Shown here: positions 32,901 through 32,911 of the stretch, piece by piece | Layout of the letters: the number at the start of each line of letters is the position of its first letter | Numbering within the stretch: position 1 is the stretch's first letter | Assembly: GCA_028066245.1 (NCBI GenBank) | Contig: JALCBR010000057.1 | Location: forward strand, 1 to 32,911 | Origin: Pirellulales bacterium | GTDB taxonomy: Bacteria; Planctomycetota; Planctomycetia; Pirellulales; S012-138 | Reading direction: 5' to 3' | DNA length: 32,911 nt | Notes under the pieces: generated by a model | Database searches by the model: none | Seen by the model: only the letters and a program-made list of their open reading frames with translations | What the model was told of the DNA's origin: nothing | Translations under genes and position numbers: made by a program

Positions 32901-32911
32901 TTCTGTTCAAG

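Noticed and set aside
1-32911. Search by eye for tRNA, rRNA, CRISPR arrays, transposase or integrase genes and prophage genes
   Set aside because: None was seen; all long frames are accounted for by the listed genes or their shadow frames.

Overview
The window looks like chromosomal DNA of a planctomycete (Planctomycetota, probably a Pirellula-type lineage). This is an inference from gene content: a large secreted DUF1549/DUF1553 protein with cytochrome-c-like motifs next to a cytochrome-c/WD40 protein, a membrane-anchored Ser/Thr kinase, a CheV scaffold, secreted multi-module amidohydrolases, an S9 peptidase with a lipid-free signal peptide, and loosely packed genes with many divergent pairs and weak ribosome binding sites. 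No rRNA, tRNA, CRISPR array, integrase or insertion sequence was seen.

Layout. 1-1205: end of a membrane transporter, then a universal-stress-type protein, same strand. 1244-3808 (minus): cheV and an uncharacterised polytopic membrane protein. 4084-5742 (plus): a kinase with an N-terminal membrane domain. 5796-7561 (minus): glutamate dehydrogenase translationally coupled (ATGA overlap) to a cyclic-nucleotide-binding-fold protein. 8095-9376 (plus): a secreted protein with two thioredoxin domains and a small TM/coiled-coil ORF, closed by a strong hairpin terminator at 9441-9482. 9503-14075 (minus): two neighbouring secreted amidohydrolase genes carrying three frameshifts between them. 14464-16188 (plus): a benzoylformate-decarboxylase-like ThDP enzyme. 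16205-22915 (minus): a fused ABC permease, the DUF1549/DUF1553 protein and the cytochrome-c/WD40 protein. 23155-24811 (minus): ornithine carbamoyltransferase and AroH chorismate mutase. 24993-26006 (minus) and 26161-27036 (plus): a WecG/TagA glycosyltransferase divergent from dTDP-4-dehydrorhamnose reductase, a surface-polysaccharide pair. 27172-32900 (plus): an internally duplicated 10-TM transporter-like protein, an aspartate-type aminotransferase and a secreted S9 peptidase.

How the genes fit together. Nitrogen and amino-acid metabolism recurs (GDH, aminotransferase, OTC, chorismate mutase), as does extracytoplasmic breakdown or redox work (S9 peptidase, amidohydrolases, thioredoxin-like protein, haem-motif proteins). 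No single large novel system is evident. The observations that most merit a second look are the GDH/CNB coupled pair, the amidohydrolase locus in which one metal-competent module is joined to two modules that have lost the metal ligands, the frameshifts in that locus, and active-site substitutions in the OTC, the ThDP enzyme and the CNB protein.
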